This document shows positions 1-7,174 of a stretch of DNA of 44,074 nucleotides, piece after piece. The position numbers were made by a program, and so were the translations under genes. Within the stretch, counting starts at the first letter, position 1. Every line of letters starts with the position of its first letter. The DNA comes from Burkholderiales bacterium (GTDB lineage Bacteria > Patescibacteriota > Minisyncoccia > Phycocordibacterales > UBA9973), in the NCBI GenBank assembly GCA_023701005.1, contig JAMPXW010000001.1:99769-143842 (forward strand). The letters run 5' to 3'. The notes beneath the pieces were generated by a model that had not been told where the DNA came from, did not search any database, and worked only from the letters and a program-made list of their open reading frames with translations.

Positions 1-2601
1 ATAAATAGACTATTAGGAGACACAAATAAAAAAGAAAACACAGAAAAAGCTGATGACGAGGAGGCAAAACTCCTTGAAGCTCTAGAAAAAAGTGAAAAGA
101 AGATAAATGATGCACAAGAAAATATAAATAAAACAGAAAAAGCCCTCCTTGAAGCCACTGAAGCTTTAAAAAATTTGAATACCCAAGAAAAAATAAACAA
201 CATAACTTCTAACACTAAAGACATTTTGGAAAAACATAGACCAAAATTTACTAGATATAGAAAAGAAGAGGAAGAAAAATTAAATACAGAAGAAGAATCA
301 ATTTCACAAAAAGAAACTGTAAATCAAGGAACAAACGAAAAACTATGGGACAAAAAAACAGCAGAAGAAATAAAATTTGAGGAAAGCCCAAAAGACCCTA
401 ATAAAAAAGATGCACCTCTTTCTGACCAAGGAGAAGGAATCCCAGATACAAAAGAAGCAAAAGAATTTTTCGAAAAATTACCAGAAGAATCTAAGGAAAA
501 AATAAAATTTGGATTAAGTACTGTAGGTTTCTTGGTTGAACAGAAAAAAAACAATTTTTATGCAAAAACTTTTGGCTATCTATCAGAAAAAAGTGCAGCA
601 AAAAGTAAAACCGTCTCAAATTTCTTAAAAAATTTAGGGAAAGGATTTGAAAAAGACTCAAAAAAAGCTTTTAATACAGCAGAAAGAATAACAAACGAAG
701 GAGAGAAACATAAAAGAGAAAATGCTACTTTGTTATTTGGGAATATTTTAAGACACGGCAGAATGATCACAGATCTTTCTGGAATTTCTTTTGCTTCACC
801 ATTACGTTATGTAATGATGGCCGGAATGGCTCTTTCTCGTGGGTCTAAAGCAGCACTGGAAACACGTTTAGAAAACGAAGGAGTAATAGAAAAAACAAGA
901 ATACAAGATATAGAAGAAGCAGAAAAAGAAGCATGGAAAATATATAATAAAGCAAAAGATGAAAACAATGGAGAAATTCCTTCTGCTGAAAAATTAAAAG
1001 ATTCTTATTTAAAAGAACTTCCAAATGATATTCTGAAAAGATTTAGAAACCCAAAAGCTTCGAACACAATAATCCAAAATGCAATAAAAATGCAAATGGA
1101 AGATAGTGTTCTTACTATTAGTAATAAAATATATAATATTGAAAAAAACTCAAAAATTTCTGACACAGAAAAAGAACAAAAAATAAATAATATTTTCAAA
1201 AAATATGAAGAAAAATTATTAGATTATGACAAGATAATTTCACAATATGGAACAGTGGACGTATTGTCTGTAGCTGGACGTTATGCACAAACATTAGGGA
1301 AAGGAGTCGTAGCCGTAGCCACAATAGAAACTTTGTATTTATCTGCAGAAAAAACAATAGAAAATATATCTAAAATATTATCCAGTAATGAAACATACAT
1401 ACCAGAAACAAGCGCAACACAGCCTATAGCAAAAATAGATTCCAGTAATGTAAAAAATCCTACTGATTCACTAAAATTAAAAACACCGGCAAATATTCTG
1501 GAACAGCAAGATTCTTTAAAAGGGAATCCCGGGGCAAAAAACCTAGAAAAAGTTTTAGAAGACAGTACAAAAACTGAAAAACCAATACTAACAAACCAAG
1601 AAAAAATAGACATAGAAAACAATAAAATTCTTGAACATTTTAAAAACCAAGAAACGACAATACACAAAGGTGAAGGAGTAGAACACTCTTTCATCAGGCA
1701 AATCGAAGGAAATAAAGAATTAGCAGAAAAATTAAAATTAGAATCTAATTTCAAGGGAGATTTAAATGATCCAAAAGTCCTTCATTCTTTTGCTCAACAT
1801 CAGGCGCATATAATAGCCATGGACGAAGGCTACGTAAATGATTCTGGCCAAGAAGTTAGAATAACAGAAGCAAATAAAGTTAGTTATGAAATAAAAACCG
1901 GAGCAAACGGAGAAATAACAGTGGAAGAAAAAGGTATCAACGGAGAAGATCCAAATAAATACGAAAAAATTTATGAAAAACAAGAAACAACACACGAAGA
2001 TAAAAACACTTTTGATAACACATACACTGAAGAAAAACCTTATGATGAACAAGAAGAAATAATGAAACATATAGATTCTTCTAATTATGAAGATACAACA
2101 AATCACACAGAAACAACAAGTGGACACAAAGTGATAGAGTACGATGATACTCTCAAAGAAAATGCTCCAACTCAAATAGATGAAGCAAACATTACTAAAA
2201 CTATTTTAGGAAAAGAATATACAGCTTTGACGTGGGCAAAAGCTCCAGAGAATATTTATCATATAAATTTAGATCAATTCAAAGAAATGAATGAACTAAA
2301 TACTAAAAACATTGATTTTATAATAAATAATAGTCCTTCTAATGACATAGAAAAAACAGAATTAATATCTATCTTAAAAGAAGATAAAGCTGCTGCATTA
2401 ATAGGAATGGAAGATAGTGATATAGATAAACCATATCGCTCTTTGGGAGCATACATAAACAAACTACATGAAATAACAAAACTTGAGCCAAAAAGTAGAA
2501 CAATAATCACTCCAGCTGAAACAAACGAAAATTATATTTATAGAGCCTTAATGAAAGCAGCTGAATTAAAAAAACTAGGTGAACTAAAATTATCAAAATA
2601 A
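1..2601 (+). CDS. Large coiled-coil-rich protein of unknown function, 5' end outside the window
   Basis: The frame is open from base 1, so the gene starts before the window; the first TTG at 175 is not needed as a start. At least 866 residues are present. The visible N-terminal third is very rich in Lys and Glu and looks like coiled coil. Two weakly hydrophobic stretches lie near bases 775-870 and 1255-1385. From base 1663 to about 1935 there is a domain beginning HKGEGVEHSFIRQIEGN that is clearly related to the C-terminus of the exported protein at 9988-11937 (YHEGIEHVFVRQIVKN). That link suggests it belongs with the secretion cluster that starts at 5794, although pcrA and rsmA lie between. 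I do not recognise a named family. The strength of the call is that the ORF is real; the function is unknown. Confidence 0.85.
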   Translation: MNRLLGDTNKKENTEKADDEEAKLLEALEKSEKKINDAQENINKTEKALLEATEALKNLNTQEKINNITSNTKDILEKHRPKFTRYRKEEEEKLNTEEESISQKETVNQGTNEKLWDKKTAEEIKFEESPKDPNKKDAPLSDQGEGIPDTKEAKEFFEKLPEESKEKIKFGLSTVGFLVEQKKNNFYAKTFGYLSEKSAAKSKTVSNFLKNLGKGFEKDSKKAFNTAERITNEGEKHKRENATLLFGNILRHGRMITDLSGISFASPLRYVMMAGMALSRGSKAALETRLENEGVIEKTRIQDIEEAEKEAWKIYNKAKDENNGEIPSAEKLKDSYLKELPNDILKRFRNPKASNTIIQNAIKMQMEDSVLTISNKIYNIEKNSKISDTEKEQKINNIFKKYEEKLLDYDKIISQYGTVDVLSVAGRYAQTLGKGVVAVATIETLYLSAEKTIENISKILSSNETYIPETSATQPIAKIDSSNVKNPTDSLKLKTPANILEQQDSLKGNPGAKNLEKVLEDSTKTEKPILTNQEKIDIENNKILEHFKNQETTIHKGEGVEHSFIRQIEGNKELAEKLKLESNFKGDLNDPKVLHSFAQHQAHIIAMDEGYVNDSGQEVRITEANKVSYEIKTGANGEITVEEKGINGEDPNKYEKIYEKQETTHEDKNTFDNTYTEEKPYDEQEEIMKHIDSSNYEDTTNHTETTSGHKVIEYDDTLKENAPTQIDEANITKTILGKEYTALTWAKAPENIYHINLDQFKEMNELNTKNIDFIINNSPSNDIEKTELISILKEDKAAALIGMEDSDIDKPYRSLGAYINKLHEITKLEPKSRTIITPAETNENYIYRALMKAAELKKLGELKLSK

Positions 2602-2626
2602 TACTTTGGTAAAATCTACTACGGGG

Positions 2627-2635
2627 TGTTATATT
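2627..2635 (+). promoter_or_regulatory. Extended -10 promoter of the pcrA-like helicase gene (leaderless)
   Basis: TGt-TATATT ends 6 nt before the ATG at 2642. This spacing would place transcription start at or next to the start codon. It also supports ATG 2642 over the in-frame TTG at 2639. Confidence 0.55.
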
Positions 2636-2641
2636 TGATTG

Positions 2642-4798
2642 ATGGAAGATCATCTAAAAGGACTCAATCCTAAACAAAAAGAAGCCGCTATCCACATGGA
2701 AGGACCTCTTCTTATCGTTGCAGGAGCAGGAGCAGGAAAGACCAAAACGATAACCCACCGAATATTAAACCTAATCAAAAATGGAATCGCTCCAGATAAA
2801 ATTTTGGCTGTCACATTTACAAACAAGGCGGCAAAAGAGATGAGAGAGCGAGTATTTAATTTATTAAAAGAACAAAAAAGCTTCCTCGGTGATTCTTTTT
2901 CTCAGGTCCTCGGTTCTCCGGGGCCCCGAACCCCGGCCAGACCAGTTCGAAAAAGTACCCCCGACGAAGCTAACGCAATAGATTCTAATGTGACTGAAAT
3001 TGGTCCTTTTATTAGCACCTTCCACTCTTTAGGGGTATATATAATAAAAGAAAATGCCAGAATACTTGGATTAAATAGACATTTTACCATTTTGGATGAT
3101 GGTGATTCGACATCTTTAATAAAAGAATCCCTAAAAGAGCTCGGACTGGACCCAAAACAATATGACCCAAAAAGAATAAAGGGGATCATTAGTCGAGAAA
3201 AGGGTAAATTTACTCATTTGGCCGATTACGAAGAAAGAACTCATGATTATTTAAGCAAAGCCGTCTCTCAGGTTTGGAATTTGTATGAAAAGAAGAAAGT
3301 AAAAGAAAATTCTTTAGATTTTGACGACCTACTTTTAAAAGCAACAAAATTATTAAAAGAAAACGAGCAAATAAAAAAATTCTATCAAGATAAGTGGAGT
3401 CATATCCATATTGACGAATATCAGGACACAAATGAAGTGCAATATCTCATGTCTCGCTTGCTTTCAGAGAAAAACAAAAACATCTGTGTAGTCGGCGATG
3501 CAGATCAAAATATTTATTCTTGGCGCGGAGCAAACTTAAAAAATATTTTAAGTTTCGAAAAAGATTATGGAAAAGATACAAAAATAATATTACTCGAGGA
3601 AAATTACAGATCTACTCAAAATATTTTAGAAGCAGCAAATCATGTAATAAAGAAAAATAAATATAGACCAGATAAAAATTTATTTACTAAAAATAAAATC
3701 GGAGAAAAAATAGGCCTTTATGAATCTATCGATGAAACAGATGAAGCTGACTTCATCGCCACAAAAATCTTGGAGATTTTAGATCAGGAGGGTTCTCCCG
3801 ATTTTTCGTCCCTGCGCCCTTCCCCGAGTACGGATTGGGACCCTCGGGAAGTTCAAAATCGAAAGAACCCTCCTCATCAAGAAAAATTTTCTAACCTCGC
3901 TGACATAGCAGTTTTGTATCGGGCAAATTTCCAATCTCGTGTATTGGAAGAAGCAATGTTGAGATACAATATTCCTTATCAAGTTTTAGGAATAAAATTT
4001 TTCGAAAGAAAAGAAATAAAAGATACTTTAGCTTACATAAGAGCAGCATTAAACCCTGAAAGTTTATCTGACATAAAAAGAATTATAAATTTCCCCACAA
4101 GAGGAATAGGGAAGGTGACCCTCGTAAAAATATTTGCAAAAGACATTGAAGATCTTCCGATAAAAACAAAAATTAAAATAAATAATTTTTATAAAATTCT
4201 TGAAGAAATAAGAGAAAAAATTGGGAAAGAAAAAGCTTCTGACATTATCAAATATACGGTGAAAAAATCTGGCATAGAGACAGAGCTTTTGGGTGGCGGA
4301 GAAGAAGACATAGAGAGATTAGAGAATATAAAAGAATTAGCTACTTTAGCCTTAAAATATGATAATTTAAAGGATGGAATGGGAATTGAAAAATTATTAG
4401 AAGACGCTTCTTTGGCCTCAGATCAAGACTCAATCAGTATAAATGTCGAAGCAAAAGCGAAGACTCTGACAGAAGGAGGAACTGTAAAATTAATGACTGT
4501 GCACGCGTCGAAAGGACTAGAATTTAAATATGTATTCATCACTGGATTAGAAGATGGACTTTTCCCTCATAGAAGAGATGGAGAAACAAAAAATACAGAA
4601 GACAGTGAAGAAGAGAGGCGGTTGTTTTATGTGGCTCTAACCAGAGCAAAAGAAAAATTATTTTTATCATTTGCAAATTTCAGAACTATTTTCGGTTCAC
4701 GACAAATAAATGCTCCGTCAGAATTCATTTCCGATATACCAAGTGATATCATTGAGAAAGAAGGCGAACAAGGGAGAATAAAAACAATTTATATATAA
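2642..4798 (+). CDS. pcrA: UvrD/PcrA-family superfamily 1A DNA helicase with two palindromic-element insertions
   Basis: ATP-dependent 3'-5' DNA helicase of the UvrD/PcrA/Rep family, 718 residues, acting in repair and replication restart in the cytoplasm. Visible motifs are the Q-motif region LNPKQKEA, Walker A AGAGAGKT (residues 27-34), Walker B HIDEYQDTN, motif III GDADQNIYSWRGA, motif IV LEENYRST, motif V LMTVHASKGLEFKYVF and motif VI ALTRAKE. Start chosen at ATG 2642 because a -10 box lies 6 nt upstream. Two segments are foreign to the family and GC-rich. Residues about 80-110 (bases 2880-2970) lie between KAAKEMRERV and STFHSLG. Residues about 382-412 (bases 3782-3878) lie just before DIAVLYRAN. 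Both join conserved motifs without breaking the frame. PcrA versus UvrD versus Rep cannot be separated by eye. Confidence 0.93.
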   Translation: MEDHLKGLNPKQKEAAIHMEGPLLIVAGAGAGKTKTITHRILNLIKNGIAPDKILAVTFTNKAAKEMRERVFNLLKEQKSFLGDSFSQVLGSPGPRTPARPVRKSTPDEANAIDSNVTEIGPFISTFHSLGVYIIKENARILGLNRHFTILDDGDSTSLIKESLKELGLDPKQYDPKRIKGIISREKGKFTHLADYEERTHDYLSKAVSQVWNLYEKKKVKENSLDFDDLLLKATKLLKENEQIKKFYQDKWSHIHIDEYQDTNEVQYLMSRLLSEKNKNICVVGDADQNIYSWRGANLKNILSFEKDYGKDTKIILLEENYRSTQNILEAANHVIKKNKYRPDKNLFTKNKIGEKIGLYESIDETDEADFIATKILEILDQEGSPDFSSLRPSPSTDWDPREVQNRKNPPHQEKFSNLADIAVLYRANFQSRVLEEAMLRYNIPYQVLGIKFFERKEIKDTLAYIRAALNPESLSDIKRIINFPTRGIGKVTLVKIFAKDIEDLPIKTKIKINNFYKILEEIREKIGKEKASDIIKYTVKKSGIETELLGGGEEDIERLENIKELATLALKYDNLKDGMGIEKLLEDASLASDQDSISINVEAKAKTLTEGGTVKLMTVHASKGLEFKYVFITGLEDGLFPHRRDGETKNTEDSEEERRLFYVALTRAKEKLFLSFANFRTIFGSRQINAPSEFISDIPSDIIEKEGEQGRIKTIYI
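2880..2970 (+). repeat. Palindromic element B1, in frame inside pcrA
   Basis: GC-rich island in an AT-rich gene. Outer arms 2880-2901 and 2949-2970 are inverted repeats with 18 of 22 positions matching. The core includes the perfect palindrome cggggccccg. Its reverse complement matches the polA insertion B2 at roughly 80% over about 57 bases, including the shared block ctggtctggccggggt. It encodes the proline- and arginine-rich stretch GSPGPRTPARPVRK, which is not part of the helicase fold. Confidence 0.85.
3782..3878 (+). repeat. Palindromic element A1, in frame inside pcrA
   Basis: The 60-base core 3801-3860 is 55/60 identical to 5196-5255 in rsmA. A hairpin is formed by cttccccgag (3819-3828) and ctcgggaag (3843-3851). 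Outside the core, gatcaggagggttct (3782-3796) and agaaccctcctcatc (3864-3878) are an inverted repeat with 14 of 15 matches, 11 of them consecutive, and differ from the flanks of the rsmA copy. The encoded peptide is FSSLRPSPSTDWDPREVQN. Confidence 0.92.
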
Positions 4799-4810
4799 AA
4801 TCATAAAACA

Positions 4811-4896
4811 TTTAAAACCGAAAAATTTTTGAGCCTTCGCCTTCGGGGACATAAGGACAGGGGACCAACACGACTCTTGAAATTTTTGTTTTAAAA
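4811..4896 (+). repeat. Intergenic palindromic element E between pcrA and rsmA
   Basis: GC-rich core 4834-4873 is framed by AT-rich inverted arms, 4811-4833 and 4874-4896. These share tttaaaac and aaaaattt in opposite orientation with a short gap. Partial resemblance to the reverse complement of family A is visible (ttttgagc; gggacc/aac/actc), but too weak to assign. The hairpin could also act as a terminator for pcrA. Confidence 0.45.
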
Positions 4897-4912
4897 GTTT
4901 TTATAAAAAATT

Positions 4913-5761
4913 ATGAAAGCAAAAAAATCATTAGGTCAGAATTTTTTGAAATCAATTCTCGCCTTAAATAAAATAACAGAAGGTGGAGAAATATCTAAAG
5001 AAGATATCATTTTGGAAATAGGACCAGGGAAAGGAGCTCTCACAGAAAAACTTTTAGAAAAAGCTTCGTGTGTCATCGCTGTAGAAAAAGATAGAGAACT
5101 TTTTATTTTCTTACAAGAAAAATTTAAGAAAGAAATTGATAATAAAAAATTAATTTTAATTAATGAAGATATCTTGAATTTCAAAATATCTTCTCATTTT
5201 TCGTCCCTGCGCCCTTCCTCGAGTACGAGTTGGGACCCTCGAGAAGCTCAAAATCAGAAGATATTTAAAAATTCTAAATATAAAATAATTGCCAACATAC
5301 CTTACAACATAACTGGTGCAATTTTGAAAAAATTTTTAGAAGAAGAAATACAACCAGAAAGAATGGTTTTAATGGTTCAAAATGAAGTAGCCAAAAGAAT
5401 CGTTGCAAACAATGAACCAGAAAGTATATTGTCTATATCTGTAAAAGCCTATGGTGAGCCCAAAATAGTGATGAAAGTACCCGCAAGGTATTTTTCCCCA
5501 GCACCCAAAGTAGATTCAGCAATCATTTCAATAAAAAATATCTCTAGAAAGCTATTTATCGAAAATAAAATAGATGAAAAGGAGTTTTGGAAGCTAATTC
5601 ATGCTGGTTTTGCCCATAAAAGGAAAAAATTATCTTCAAATCTTAAAAATTTAGTGTCAGAAACAATCAAAAAAGATCTAGAGAATAAAAGGGCAGAAGA
5701 ATTAAAACTCAAAGAATGGATAGATATAATTAAATCCACAAATATAAACAAAAAAGAGTAG
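4913..5761 (+). CDS. rsmA: 16S rRNA adenine dimethyltransferase RsmA/KsgA with a palindromic-element insertion
   Basis: Dimethylates two adjacent adenines in the 3' terminal hairpin of 16S rRNA using S-adenosylmethionine, a late step in small-subunit assembly. The 282 residues open with KKSLGQNFLK, the family N-terminal signature. The SAM-binding motif ILEIGPGKGALTEKLL follows, with the acidic EKD after the next strand, the catalytic NIPYNIT motif and the conserved substrate-loop region VPARYFSPAPKVDSAI. Residues about 91-118 (bases 5184-5266) interrupt the family fold between EDILNFKI and KYKIIANIPYN. This insertion is the repeat A2 and encodes FSSLRPSSSTSWDPREAQN. Normal family length is about 270 residues. 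The gene follows pcrA after 114 bases that contain element E. No Shine-Dalgarno is seen before the ATG. Confidence 0.96.
   Translation: MKAKKSLGQNFLKSILALNKITEGGEISKEDIILEIGPGKGALTEKLLEKASCVIAVEKDRELFIFLQEKFKKEIDNKKLILINEDILNFKISSHFSSLRPSSSTSWDPREAQNQKIFKNSKYKIIANIPYNITGAILKKFLEEEIQPERMVLMVQNEVAKRIVANNEPESILSISVKAYGEPKIVMKVPARYFSPAPKVDSAIISIKNISRKLFIENKIDEKEFWKLIHAGFAHKRKKLSSNLKNLVSETIKKDLENKRAEELKLKEWIDIIKSTNINKKE
5184..5266 (+). repeat. Palindromic element A2, in frame inside rsmA
   Basis: Second copy of family A, core 5196-5255, same orientation and same reading phase as A1 in pcrA. The stem cttcctcgag (5214-5223) / ctcgagaag (5238-5246) keeps pairing through a C-G to T-A double change relative to A1. 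Outer arms aaatatcttct (5184-5194) and agaagatattt (5256-5266) are a perfect 11-bp inverted repeat made of sequence specific to this gene. Confidence 0.92.
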
Positions 5762-5778
5762 CTTCTGTATAATAAAAT

Positions 5779-5787
5779 TGATACAAT
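5779..5787 (+). promoter_or_regulatory. Extended -10 promoter of the secretion cluster's first gene
   Basis: TGa-TACAAT ends 6 nt before the GTG at 5794. The overlapping ATG at 5790 opens a frame that stops after 18 codons, so GTG 5794 is the start. Confidence 0.45.
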
Positions 5788-5793
5788 ATATGA

Positions 5794-6192
5794 GTGAAAA
5801 AGGGCATAATTTTATTTTTGCTAATTATTTTTTTGGTATTTGCTAGCACAAGTACTGCCTTTGCGTATTCATCTTTTGGAAGAATGTTCGCCGGGAAAAT
5901 AACTAACACCAAAGCTACAGAAATAGCTCAATGGGAAGCTGCAGGATATATTTGTCCGATGTTTGGTACATCAATATCTATAATACCCATAGGCTCACCT
6001 CATGGAACTCCGGTAAATTATTTTATACCCTCCTATATATCATCCGCAACAAGAACAAATCCTTCTTTGAGTAAATTAATTATAGGGAGATACAGTGGGC
6101 AAACAATGATAACATGCACTCTCTATTCTGACCCGCCACAAACACAGACAGTTAGTCTAAATACTATAAATCTTTTTGGAACATCCAGATAA
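5794..6192 (+). CDS. Small exported protein of unknown function, first gene of the secretion cluster
   Basis: This 132-residue protein begins at GTG and has a clear signal peptide: KK, then a hydrophobic run IILFLLIIFLVFA, then a likely cleavage after AFA near residue 24. The mature part is about 108 residues with two cysteines (in YICPMFG and MITCTLYS) that could form a disulfide. It has many Thr, Ser and Ile residues and no recognised domain. It sits 17 bases before the next gene and heads a long co-directional run with the VirB6-like, PrgI and VirB4 genes, so an envelope or extracellular component of that machine is likely. A pilin or minor surface subunit is possible but not shown. Confidence 0.7.
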   Translation: MKKGIILFLLIIFLVFASTSTAFAYSSFGRMFAGKITNTKATEIAQWEAAGYICPMFGTSISIIPIGSPHGTPVNYFIPSYISSATRTNPSLSKLIIGRYSGQTMITCTLYSDPPQTQTVSLNTINLFGTSR

Positions 6193-6209
6193 ATAAAAAT
6201 TTAAAACAA

Positions 6210-7148
6210 ATGACATCAGAAAAATATTTAAAATATCTACCTAGTAAAAAATTTGCAATAATAGCAAGTTCTGTAATTGTTTTAGGGACAATAATTTTTG
6301 TAATATTTTTTATGTCTTCAGATGGAGAAAATTTTATTACTGGAAATAAAAAAAACAATTCTGCATTAAAAGTAGAAAATCAAACAATTGCAGAATTGAT
6401 TCAAAAAGATTCAGACAAGGATGGAATTACTGATTGGGAAGAAGACCTATGGGGAACAGATAAAAACAAAAAGATAACTTTCGGTGATATGAATGATGCG
6501 ACATACATAGAAAACAAAAAGAAAGAGCTCAAAATAGAAAGCAGTGTGAATGAAACCAAACTAACAGAAACAGAAAAATTCGCAAGAGAATTTTTCACTA
6601 GCTATTCTGCAATGAAATCATCTGGAGAAATAGATGATGAAACAATTAAAAATTTTTCCAGCGCATTGGGGCAAAAAATAGTAAATCCAGAATTGATAGA
6701 CAAATATACGGAATCAGATATAAATATAAATAATATAGATAATTTAGAAAGCAGAAAAGAATATTATGAAAAAATCAGAAATATTTTTAAAAAATATCAA
6801 TCCTCTGGGTTAGGGGATGAATTAGAAATTATAAGTACCGGACTTGCCTTAAATTCTTCAAATGAAAATATAAAAGATTCTACTGAATACGAAAAATTGC
6901 CAACAATAGCGAAAGCTTATCAAGAATTTGCAAAAGAAATAACAAAAGTAAGTGTGCCAAAAAATTTAAAGGAATACCATCTATCAATAGCAAACAGTGC
7001 TAATAATACTGGAATAAGCGTCCTTGGTATGGCAAAAATAGTGTCTGACCCCGTCGTAGGATTGTCTGGGCTTTCTCAATATCAAAAATATAGTGATAGT
7101 TTGATAAAAACAGTTACCGACTTAGAGACATTTTTAGCAAAACAGTGA
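6210..7148 (+). CDS. Membrane-anchored protein with an EF-hand-like calcium-binding loop
   Basis: 312 residues. A single N-terminal transmembrane segment (about residues 12-35, FAIIASSVIVLGTIIFVIFF) is followed by DSDKDGITDWEEDLWGTD near residues 70-87. This DxDxDGxxDxxE loop matches EF-hand or thrombospondin type 3 calcium-binding repeats common in surface proteins. The remainder is mostly helical and charged. Stop codon is TGA, which shows TGA is not reassigned here. It lies between two exported proteins of the secretion cluster and is probably anchored with its bulk outside the membrane. Exact role unknown. Confidence 0.78.
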   Translation: MTSEKYLKYLPSKKFAIIASSVIVLGTIIFVIFFMSSDGENFITGNKKNNSALKVENQTIAELIQKDSDKDGITDWEEDLWGTDKNKKITFGDMNDATYIENKKKELKIESSVNETKLTETEKFAREFFTSYSAMKSSGEIDDETIKNFSSALGQKIVNPELIDKYTESDININNIDNLESRKEYYEKIRNIFKKYQSSGLGDELEIISTGLALNSSNENIKDSTEYEKLPTIAKAYQEFAKEITKVSVPKNLKEYHLSIANSANNTGISVLGMAKIVSDPVVGLSGLSQYQKYSDSLIKTVTDLETFLAKQ

Positions 7149-7174
7149 TATAATATAAGACATAAAATATAAAA

